From: Blasia pusilla
Taxonomy: Eukaryota > Marchantiophyta > Marchantiopsida > Blasiales
Length of the DNA: 64,000 bases
Assembly (NCBI GenBank): GCA_050084515.1
Contig: CM114272.1
Location: forward strand, 45,756,001-45,820,000
Reading direction: 5' to 3'
Below the pieces are notes generated by a model, which was not told the DNA's origin, searched no databases, and worked only from the letters and a program-made list of their open reading frames with translations. Position 1 is the stretch's first letter; each line of letters starts with the position of its first letter. Below, piece after piece: positions 11,030-21,130 of this stretch. The position numbers were made by a program, and so were the translations under genes.

Positions 11030-12335
11030 ATGGCGTCCGTTCGGGACTTTGAAAGGCGAGGTGGTGAACTCGAGAGTAGCTCTAGAGGTCTTACGCGGAG
11101 TGGCGCAAGGTTCTGAGGGTCTCCACGTGAGGGACCACCTCGACCTCCTTCTGTGTCATCTTCAGACAAGGGGGAGCATGTAGAGGAGTTTGTGAGCACA
11201 TTGCCTGACATTATGAGTGGTCCTATCAGTTGGGCGTACGAGATGGACGATCGGGGTAGAGGACTGCGTAGGTTTTCAGGTGCAGTAGACACGATTGAGT
11301 TGCACGATTTCATAGGAGAGTTTAGGAGTTGGTGCGACTCCCAGCGGGCCAGGAACTCTAGAGAGTTCAACCCGTTTACAGCATGGAACGGTATGTTCCA
11401 GGATTTAGAGGGGGTACCCATGGACGATTACCATGAGTTCTCTTAGAGATATGCACGTGAGATTGAGGCGTGGAGGCTCTACTATGACCCACACTATGTG
11501 TCATGGATGGAGCCATTCCCAGATGAGGAGGAGAAGTCAAGAGAGGCTACTTCCTCTTCCACTAGTGGTGTTTTGGGAGGGGTCACTCGCACTGGAGGAG
11601 TTGCACCGTCTAGTCGGGTTCGTCCCAGGTTCAACCCCATGGTTGTGTTCTTTGCTGAGTTGAGGGCGAGCTACCAAGGGGTACCGACGGAGAAGTTGCG
11701 GAGCATCCACGACTTCCAAAGGCGCCCGGGTGAGAGTTTGCATGAGGCTTACACTCGCTTGCGCCGGTGGATCAACGTCACTCAAGGGGTGACAGAGGCT
11801 CAGGCTATCTAATCATAGTACGCGATGTTGGTCCGGACCCTGCGGACACAGGTGCGGGCGGGGTTCCTTCTTATGAACACCTCCCCTACGTTGAGAGATG
11901 TTTTTATGACCGCCAAGAACATTGAACGCAACATGGTGGAGGAGAGCGTAGCCACCATGGGTTCTGGACGAGAGCAGTCACGATTGCCTGCACTACCTGT
12001 GTAGCAACGTGGACTCCAAGATAGGTCGACTGTGGCACCACGAGCTTAGGGAGGATACCAAGAGGTCGTGCCATAGAGACCTGCGCCTTTATATGCGGCT
12101 CTGTAGCAGCCTCCTACTATTACTTGTTGGTCATATGGTGGAGCCCATCATCAACGCGATTGCACTCATCAGGGTCATGGACGTGTGCCTCAGCATGGAG
12201 GAGGAGATGGTACTGCACCAGGAGGTTATCAATGTGACTATTGTCAGAGGTATGGTCATACACACGCCAGGTGTTTCAGTTTACAACCTAAGTTACGTCC
12301 GGACCAAGGGCCAGAGAGGGCACCAGAGTGAGTAG
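11030..12335 (+). pseudogene. gag polyprotein with CCHC zinc knuckle
   Basis: One reading frame runs from ATG 11030 to 12335, broken by stops at 11114 (TGA), 11444 (TAG), 11810 (TAA), 11816 (TAG), 12001 (TAG) and three more TAG before 12120. The central part (ELRASYQGVPTEKLRSIHDF, then RRPGESLHEAYTRLRRW) follows the retrotransposon gag capsid pattern. Near 12226-12267 CDYCQRYGHTHARC is a CCHC knuckle (C-x2-C-x4-H-x4-C), an RNA-packaging motif. The stops are single C-to-T steps from CAG, CAA or CGA. Gag would form the virus-like particle of the element. Confidence 0.75.
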
Positions 12336-13440
12336 CCGGTCCGAGTGGGCTAGAGATCATGCATCAGGTGGTCATGTCGAGGGACAAGGAGCTAGAGTTT
12401 CCCGACACGGTGGTGGAGCTGCCCGCGGAGGAGGTAGAGTACCACCACCTAGACGCGCTGAGGGAGACGCCGGATGTGAGGCTGGGATGGCTGCTCAGAT
12501 ACTACAGCTACAGGAGCAGATTGCCGTTATGGCATTGAGGTTACCCGATGCCGGATCCGTGGCATCGACATCATATGGAGCAGCCAGAGATCTGGAGGAT
12601 CCTGGTTGGATGCGCGGGGTTGCCCAAATGGAGGCAGCCGTAGTTGTGATGCGTGGAGCAGCCATAGAGTTGGATCCACAGCGAGGAGAAGCTAGGAAAC
12701 AGACTAGGCTTCCTCAGTCTTTCACATTGTCCGAGACGATGAGGACCCCATTGATGGGTCCTGATCAGAGTTCTTGGAGAGTTGGTGATGTTGTTGGTGT
12801 GTAGGCACGGAGGGTGATGGGAGAGGCGAGTACGACGGCTCCTATTGTTGATGCTCACGAGGGGCATGTGTCGAGCACGTTGTTGGGGGCGGCCACCGTT
12901 GTGTACCGCACTCCTTTATTTTTTGCTTCCAATGTTATGACGTTGGGGGGTAAGCCCACCGAGGCTTTTTGGCTGGCCGCTTCACTACGTGAGCGCTGAG
13001 TTGGAGTTTGTGCATCACGTTCTGAGGTGATTGCAGAGGAGGTGATGGACTTGCCCTTGGAGCGGATGCTCGGGCCGTCCACGTCAGATTCATGGCAGGT
13101 TGTGCCTGTTAGGATGGCGGAGATGCCCACTAGACCCGCGATAGAGTGTGCCATGGCTTCTCTTGGTGTTATGTTGCTGGATAATGGAGGAGTGGTCTTC
13201 GAGTTGGTGAGTCCCGAAGGTAGAGCTTTTAGTTCGCAGCGCATCTTGTTGGATTCAAGAGCACAACCATGATGTTGGGGAAAGCGTCATTCACAGGATT
13301 GGGCTTGACAAGAGCCAATGTGGAGCGTTTTCCATTTCGGATAGAGACATCCTTGGGTGGAGCAAGTACCACATAGTATATCACCTGACATGAGGTCATG
13401 GTAAGGATTCTCCCGGGACATCCTACAGATGAGTCCGTGG
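12328..13440 (+). pseudogene. pol N-terminal part with aspartic protease
   Basis: A frame from 12328 contains a probable coiled coil (AAQILQLQEQIAVMALRLP), stops at 12802 (TAG) and 12997 (TGA), then resumes to 13272. The protease active site appears at 13243-13260 as ILLDSRAQP, where the family motif is D-S/T-G-A; the Gly codon has become Arg. The related copy at the right edge of the window keeps ILLDSGA. A one-base frameshift follows at about 13268 (MMLGKASFTGLG continues in another frame). The protease would process gag-pol; here it is dead by both changes. Confidence 0.65.
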
Positions 13441-13456
13441 TGCGAGCCAAGCGATA

Positions 13457-14910
13457 GTGACTGATGCAGAGTCCTACGGCGTCTTGGTTGGTGGAACAGT
13501 GTTATACTCGATGAGGTTTTCCCTGGATTATTGGGAGGAGTCAGCGTCCTACAGACCAAGCTGGCAGTCAAGTGATGGGCGCCTTAGCTCATTACCCATT
13601 CAATTCACAGGTGCAGTGATTGAGCAACGGCCAGGAGAGGTGGCGACCTTAGCAGCATTTAGAAGTGCCATCACTTGGCCTAGTGATTTGATTGAGGGAC
13701 ATGTCCATGCAGAGCATACTCCCATTCCTAACATTTCTATGGAGAGGAGTGTTATGGTAGCCGCATCATTCCATGGAGGAGAGGTGCCCTTGTGGGGCTC
13801 GACTAAGGAGTTTCAACGATTGGCACATGAGCACGTGCAGATCACGTGGAGCAAGGCGTTTGTACCGGAACGTGACGGGTCTGAGGAACTCGAGGTAGCT
13901 AGGAGTGCTACAATGACACCCTTGGATACCACACCCATTGTATGGTGTATCTTGGAGGAGGGTATTCGAGTGTTAGATCTCTTTGGAGGGATTAGCACCG
14001 GATTAGCTGCTGTTTTGCAGGCAGGAGTGCGAGTGGAGCAGTACCTATATGTGGAGAGTGATGATGTTGCGAGGCGCATCTCACTATGACATGTGGTGTA
14101 GTTACGCCTACGTTTTCATGACTTATTGTCTGCGTCCGCGGTACAGGGGTACCAGAGTTCCCTACCAAGGGATATTTCGTTGCTGGGGGCGCAGTACTTA
14201 GAGCGGGTAGGGACCATTGATTTGGTCATTGCCAGTTGGCCATGTCAAGGCCAATCGAGTGCTGGACGAGGCACCGGGTTGGCTGACACTCGGTCCAGGT
14301 TGTTTAGGGAGATGTTTAGGGTCTTACGGCAGTTGCAGGAGCACCAGTCTCATTCTCCAGCCTACATTCTGGAGAATGTGCCGATCTTAGGAGACTCCAG
14401 GTCACGGGTGGTGACGCGTGCTCATCAGGTGCGTGCGTGGATCGGCCCAGCAGTGTTCTTGGATGCGGCAAGTGTAGGTTCTAGAGCCCATCGCCCGCGT
14501 CTATGGTGGACCAACTTGGTGCCTCATGCAGTGTTACGAAGGACGTATGCAAGAGTGGAGCGCCCCTCCCATTTGTTAGTGGATTCCATTTTGGATCCAG
14601 GTCGTTGATCACAGGCAATGAGGCATGATGATCGACCAGCGTTGACTGTGGTCAACAAGGTAGGCAGGCTGCGGGCAGCCTTGCCCACGTTTGTGAGTTT
14701 TCGCGCTTCCTATGCATACATGGAGGCCGTTCTTGGCTTGGTTTGGTTCAGCGGTTGGTGGAGCCCAACGCCGACGAGAGAGAGCGAGCAATGGGATTTC
14801 CCACAGGAGTGACAGCAGTACCGTCAATGTCAGAGGCATCATGACACCATGTCTTGGGTCAAGCGATGGATCTAAACTGCTTGACATGGATCCTCAACTT
14901 GGGAGTGGCT
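13457..14910 (+). pseudogene. C5-cytosine DNA methyltransferase domain embedded in pol
   Basis: The frame from 13457 to 14608 is broken only by TGA 14087 and TAG 14099. Motif I is VLDLFGGISTG (from 13970, cofactor binding), motif IV WPCQGQSSAGRGTG with the catalytic Cys at 14243-14245, motif VI LENVP (14369-14383), and motif VIII RAHRPRLWW (about 14485-14512). After a frameshift near 14745 come ERERAMGFPTGVTA and LGQAMDLNCLTWIL, which fit motifs IX-X. The order I to X is that of Dnmt1/Dnmt3/bacterial enzymes, not the permuted plant DRM order. The first 500 bp encode a linker after the protease. Substrate and target site cannot be read from sequence. The placement between protease and reverse transcriptase argues it was translated as part of the polyprotein. 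Confidence 0.85.
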
Positions 14911-15219
14911 GAGCAGCGTCGTATGAGATTGCAACAGATCACAACAGTTGCGTTGGTGAGCCCCATGCCTACCAAGACGGTGGAGGCAATGGCTGGGGGT
15001 GAGATCCAAGGAGATCGACACACCGGGGGAGATTGAGAGAGACACCCTTGGACTTCTTGGGATGTTTTGCAAGTACGCCGGGAGATGATAGCCACAACAT
15101 CGAGCGTGGTTCCGGGCACTGCATGTGGAGGAGATGAGAGTTTGCACTTGGCTGCAGGAGAGCGGTTGAGTGTCGTTGTTTGAGATGGGGTTGCACCATA
15201 GCAACCACCGATATCCGCG
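14911..15219 (+). other. Linker region between methyltransferase and reverse transcriptase
   Basis: No conserved motif seen. Frames are broken in all phases, yet the stretch is continuous with the polyprotein and probably held a spacer. Confidence 0.4.
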
Positions 15220-16345
15220 GTGGAGAGTCCTACCGTAGTCACGATGGAGACTTGGGAGCCAGATATGGGCCCTAAGTTGACAAGAGGAGAGCGGCGCCAA
15301 ATACATCAGTTCCGCAAGAGTTATAGGAGCTGCTTTGCGTTTAGCATGGAGGATTTGGGTATGCTGAAGGGACCGGGGATCCGCATTGAGTTGTCGAGTG
15401 ATACGCCGATCTTCCTACAACCCTACAGGTATAGTGATATGGAGAGGCTTCTGATTCAAAGTAGGAGCCAGGACTTGGTTGGAGCAGGACTAGTGGAGAT
15501 GTCGCATGGGGAGTATGCATCTGCCAGTGTCATGCCCGCCAAGAAGGATGTGCATGGCAACTGGACGGACAGGCGGATGTGTGGGGATTACCGACCTATC
15601 AATCGGCAAACGAAGTTTGATAGGTATGCCATGCCCACCCCTGAGGAGATCTTTGATGCGAATGGTCATGCAAAGGTCTTCATTTCATGGGATTTGCAAG
15701 CCGGATACCATTAGTTGCCTATCAGATTGGAGGACACGTAGAAGACGGCATTTTGGGGCATCGATCCTCATGGGAAGGACTGTTTGTATCAGTGGTGGTT
15801 CTTACCATTGGGGTTAAAGAACGCCCCAGCTCAGTTTCAGAGGATCGTGGATAGGATCTTGGCTGGTGTGGATTTTGCTAGGTGTTATATTGATGACATT
15901 GTAGTCTTTAGCGCCACGGTTGAGGAGCATGAGCGACATCTAGAGGAGGTGTTTCGACGATTGTAACTACATGGGCTGAAGCTACATCCAGGCAAGTGCA
16001 AGTTCTTCTACGACCAGATTGAGTACTTGGGTCATACGATATACCCAGGCGGCCTTGGTGTTCAACAGAAAAAGGTAGAGGCTATCTCAAGCATTCCACC
16101 CCCTATAGATGTGAGCCGTGTTCGCGCATTCATGGGATTGGCAAACTTCTATCGGCGGTACGTCAAGGGATTCAGTTTGATTGCAAAGCCGCTGACCTTG
16201 CTGACCAAGGGGGATCACAAGTGGCACTAGGGGGATGAGCAAGAGAAAGCATTTCAATTCCTCAAGGACAGGTTGACGTCAGTGCCCATCTTGAGGACAT
16301 CGATCAAGGGGCGTCCTTTCCAGTTGCACACAAATTGGAGCATGT
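15220..16345 (+). pseudogene. Ty3/gypsy reverse transcriptase and start of RNase H
   Basis: A single frame carries the RT core: GEYASASVMPAKKD, RMCGDYRPINRQTKFDRY, AMPTPEEIFD, FLPLGLKNAPAQFQRIVD, the catalytic CYIDDIVVFSA (about 15886), EYLGHTIYPGGLGV, and FMGLANFYRRYVKGFS of the connection domain. It then begins RNase H (LKDRLTSVPILR). Stops at 15712, 15739, 15964 (TAG, TAG, TAA) and 16228 (TAG) lie in the same frame. RT copies the element RNA into DNA. Downstream it breaks off at 16345-16356 in a duplication junction. Confidence 0.9.
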
Positions 16346-16796
16346 TGGGGCTTGGAAGCCAGGACTTGGTAAGAGCAGGACTAGTGCTAGTGGAGATTCA
16401 GCATGGGGAGTATGCATCTGCCACTATCATGCTTGCCAAAAAGTATGCGCATGGCAACTAGACAGGTAGGCGGATGGGTGGAGATTATCGACCTATCAAT
16501 TGGCTGACGAAGTCCAATAGGTATGCCATGCCCACCCTTGAGGAGATCTTTGATGCTATTGGGCATGCAAAGGTCTTTAGTTTGTTGGATCTTGGATCCA
16601 TATACCATCAACTGCCTATCATATTGGAGGACAAGCAACAAACGACATTTTAGGGCATCGATCCTATGGGAAGGATTGTTTGTATCAATGGCGGTTTTTA
16701 CCATTTGGGTTAAAGAATGCCTCGGCTGAGTTTCAAATGGTCAAGGATAGGATCTTGGTAGGTTTGGATTTTTCTAGGTGTTATATTCATGACTTC
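16346..16796 (+). repeat. Second, tandem copy of the RT segment
   Basis: From AGCCAGGACTTGGT (16354) the sequence repeats 15467 onward at an offset of about 886 bp: SQDLVRAGLVLVEIQHGEYA, RMGGDYRPIN, YHQLPIILEDKQQTTF, ending CYIHD at 16795. The junction lies in a short homology (AGCCAGGACTTGGT). The two copies have since diverged, and stops found in one are sense codons in the other: CAA in this copy against TAG 15712, CAA against TAG 15739, and TAG here against TGG in the first copy. Confidence 0.85.
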
Positions 16797-18475
16797 GCTC
16801 CGCTAGTCCATCCGCCTCAGGATGATCTTGCGAAGTGATGCGGTGGTCGACTAGCGCCTGATCACACAAGGTCTGAAAATCCCCATGAAACTTTGTACCC
16901 ACGTTTGTCAACATCTGAGTTGGTGCGCTGTAATGACTCAGCACTCAATCTAGAAAGGCATACGCTACTCCCTCACTCGCTTTGTCAAACAATGCAACTA
17001 ACTCTATCCACTTTGAGAATTGTTCCATCATCACCAACGCATCATGATTATGGCGCTCTATCAACATTAAAGGTCATGCAAAATCCAAACTCCATCTATA
17101 ACCTAAACCCATGATCGGAAGTGGATGCAATTGTGGAGTCAGAGCATTGAACAATGCTCAAACCCGATCACACACCATGCACATGGCAACAAGCTGTTGA
17201 ACATCAGTATGCATGCCTCGCTACCAATATTGTATCTGAAGCAAGATGTACATCCGCTTCACTCCAAAATGACCCAACTCTTTTTGGGCATGATGCATGT
17301 GGACAAAACGTGCTCTCTGTGAAGGATGAGGCACTACATGTACTCTACCATCCTTCCAGACTTGCAACACATGTGTCTCTTCCCACCAAAAGTGTGTGGC
17401 TTCATCTAGGATCGGATCTCGCTCTCTAGGACCCACTCTGCTCGCAACGCTGTTGGTACGCAGGTACTCCAAGACTACTCCATCCTCCTGAATATCTTGA
17501 CCACATTTTGTCTCCTCACCGGTCTCTAGATCTAAGGACTCTCCATCAGACCTCGCCATGGAAGTCTCATCAATCTGGTTCTCCACAGCCAACAAGCCCA
17601 AATAGGCTAACGTATGCCATCTTGGCACCAACTCCTCATCGCTCTCTCCATGCCAACGAGCTTTGGTTGCATTTTTCTGACTCTGGCTTGGATTACGGCT
17701 CAAACCATCTGCATCTTGGCTGAGCATCCTTGGTCTATTCACCACCTAGAAATCATATTCCTACAATAACAAAGCCCACCTTGCAAGCTTCCTTGTAAGC
17801 TTGTCAGACTCCATTAACCACTTAAGTGGTTGATGATGAGTAATGAAAGTAAAGGGGTTGCCTAATAAATAAAACCTGAAATGCGTGACAGCCCACACTG
17901 CAGCCAAGCACTCACCCTCATACGAACTATACTTAGTCTGTGTAGCGTTGTTCAAGCGACTAGCATAAGCCACCACAAACTCTCTACCCTCATCATCGTG
18001 TTGGATGAGCACGGCTCTAAGCCCCAACATGCTCCAAACTATATGAAATTGGAAAGAATACTTCCTGATTGGTCTCCTCAATATGGACGCGGATGTCAAT
18101 TTGTCCTTGAGCAGCTAAAATTCTCTCTTTTGCTCATCCCCCTAGTGCTACTCGTGATCCCCCTTTGTCAACAAGGTTAGCGGCTTCGCAATCGAACTAA
18201 AAACCTTGACGTACTATCGATAGAAGTTTGCGAATCCCATGAATGCAGAAACTCGACTCGCATCTGTAGGGCGTGGAATGCGTGAAATAGCCTCTATCTT
18301 TGTGTGGTGCACACCAAGGCCACCTGGGTATATCGTATGACTAAGGTACTCAATCTGGTTGTAGAAGAACTTATACTTGGCTAGATGTAGCTTCAGCCCA
18401 CGTAATTATCAGAACACCTCCTCCAAATGTCGCTCATGCTACTCAACCGTGGCACTAAAGACTAGGGTTGTGCAG
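16797..18475 (-). pseudogene. Inverted block: RT end, RNase H and integrase core
   Basis: Read on the minus strand from 18475 it starts VFSATVE (the residues that follow YIDDI) and continues through the connection domain. RNase H follows (VLIQHDDEGREFVVAYASRL, YEGECLAAVWAVTHFRFYLL, THHQPLKWLM), then the integrase HHCC zinc finger (MHHAQKELGHFGVKRMYILL). Last comes the integrase core, down to the PEADGLAE motif near 16840. The plus strand resumes at 18480 with VQTLKRGLRKYGL, the next integrase residues. The block therefore fits an in-place inversion whose two ends match the polyprotein order. Stops are scattered through it. Confidence 0.85.
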
Positions 18476-18479
18476 ACAC

Positions 18480-19200
18480 TAAAGAGAGGATTACGCAAGT
18501 ATGGCTTGTAGAGAGGTCACCTAAGAGATTGGGACCTTCAATTGTCGTGGTTGGCGATGGGATACAGATTCAACACGCATGCATCCTTAGCATCTTTCTC
18601 ACCGTACTTGCCACTTTATGGCCGAGAGCCAGATTTACTTGTAGCCATTCGTCAAGATACTAGTGAGGTGTTGAATCTTGATGACTTGATGTATGGATGG
18701 GAGCATGTTTTTAGATTTTGGAGGGTGATGCCTATGGCGTTTGAGAACTTGGCGATTGTGTAATATAGGGATACGTTGAGGTATGTGACTATTTGGGGAG
18801 ATGGTTATCAACCTACTATTAGGAGGTTTCATCAGGGAGACTATGTCTACTTGCAGCAGACGGCATCCTCGACATTGGATGTGACTGTAGGGCGCACTAT
18901 CTTGAGAGAGTGTGAGGTTTTGCCATATGGTGTCCTCTTTTTGGAGGGACGCAATGGTATGGTTTGGAAGGACCATGTGCGTAAGTGTGCGCCATATCAC
19001 CTTCCTAACATTGATGGTACAATTGATCCAAGCTTAGCAAAAGTTTCTGCAGGCTTGCGATATATGTTGTGTGGTTCCGCCCGTGGTGCAGCCACTATGC
19101 TAGTTTTTGATGGGTGTTCGAGAGGGTGGCATATGGCATGTCTGACATCATCTCTCACTAGGGTTCCTCGGGGACAATGGACATGCCCCAAATGTACGTA
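18480..19200 (+). pseudogene. Integrase C-terminal part ending in a PHD-finger-like module
   Basis: The frame gives the end of the integrase core (ASLASFSPYLPLYGREPDLL), a stop at 18761, then an SH3-like GPY/F-type segment (GDYVYLQQ to KCAPYHLPN). The last 50 residues read MLCGSARGAATMLVFDGCSR, then GWHMACL and PRGQWTCPKC. This matches the PHD pattern (C-x2-C...CD.C..GWH..CL...W.CP.C) with two ligand positions changed (Tyr and Phe where Cys is expected). Chromoviruses carry a chromodomain here; a PHD finger would read histone tails and could guide integration. The finger in this copy probably cannot fold. Confidence 0.75.
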
Positions 19201-19380
19201 GAGTAGGTAGTTCTAGATTTAGACTTATGTCTATAAGATGGATGACAAGAAGGCGACTAACGATGGGGCCACATGAGCACCCTGTCTTTTTGCTTTTAGC
19301 GTTCGAGAGATGTATGGCATGGTAGGTAGGGATAGATGGCTATCTAGAGTTAGAGGGATCTAACCACCAACTAGGGGGGA
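19201..19380 (+). other. 3' untranslated part with possible polypurine tract
   Basis: It lies between the pol stop and the repeat start at 19381. The end reads AACTAGGGGGGAT, a purine run of the kind that primes plus-strand synthesis just before a 3' LTR. Confidence 0.45.
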
Positions 19381-20305
<925 letters not shown>

Positions 20306-20490
20306 ACAACCTCCATGTTGAGGATCCACCTCCATCTTGAATGAAATCATAGGAACACACAATAATTATTCTATGGAAGGCACAAAAATTAATAATCAAG
20401 AGAAATCCGATATTATTAATTTAATTTAATAATTTATTTTGATTATTAACTCTATTGACGATATTTAACTCATCATGATTGTATATTTCT

Positions 20491-20494
<4 letters not shown>
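20306..20494. other. Flanking sequence, nothing recognised
   Basis: A/T-rich host or older repeat sequence just outside the TGTGTATGCGCA terminus. Confidence 0.4.

Positions 20495-20526
<32 letters not shown>
20495..20526. repeat. (AT)16 microsatellite
   Basis: A perfect alternating AT run of 32 bp within A/T-rich DNA. Confidence 0.95.
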
Positions 20527-20531
<5 letters not shown>

Positions 20532-20639
20532 AAAATGAGTTTAAATAAACTTATATAATAGAAGGTAATCTTATTCTATTAATAAACAAGATCCTAATTC
20601 AGTAAGTCTTAGCCCTCAAATCCAAAGCTTAAACTTTTA

Positions 20640-21130
20640 GCTATAACCCCTTACACTATATAAACCTATCAATTCATTCAACCCAAAACCCTAAGCCATG
20701 TACCATAAATCCTAAGCCTTAAGCCATAAATTCTAAAACCCTAAATCCTAAACCTTGAGCCATAAACCCTAAATCCTAAAACCTAAGCCATAAACCATAA
20801 ACCCTAAACCCTAAGTCAATACTACCTTAAAGCAATATAGAGAAATATTATTAATCTAAAACCTAAACCCTAAGGCTTAAGTCAATGTTAACTTAAAGCA
20901 CTATAGAGAAATGTTATTAATTTAAACCCTAAGTCTAAGTCAATACTAACTTAAAGCACTATAGAGAAATATATTAATCTAAACCCTAAGCCCTAAGTTA
21001 ATACTAACTTAAAGCAATATAGAGAAATATTATTTATCTAAAACCTAAACCCTAAGCCCTCAACCCTAAGCCATAAACCTTAAACCCTAAAACTTAAACG
21101 AAAAACCCTAAATCCTAAGTCATAAACATG
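20640..21130. repeat. Degenerate telomere-like (CCCTAAA) repeats with a 58-66 bp higher-order tandem unit
   Basis: AAACCCTAA, ACCCTAAG and close variants occur many times, resembling the Arabidopsis-type telomere unit (CCCTAAA). Inside, four tandem units begin with AAGTYAATRYTA at 20813, 20879, 20937 and 20995. Each contains TTAAAGCAMTATAGAGAAAT and ends in CCCTAA-like repeats. This is an interstitial telomere-like satellite, not a chromosome end, since unrelated DNA continues on both sides. Confidence 0.8.

Noticed and set aside
20640-21130. True chromosome end
   Set aside because: Repeats are degenerate and unrelated sequence continues on both sides.
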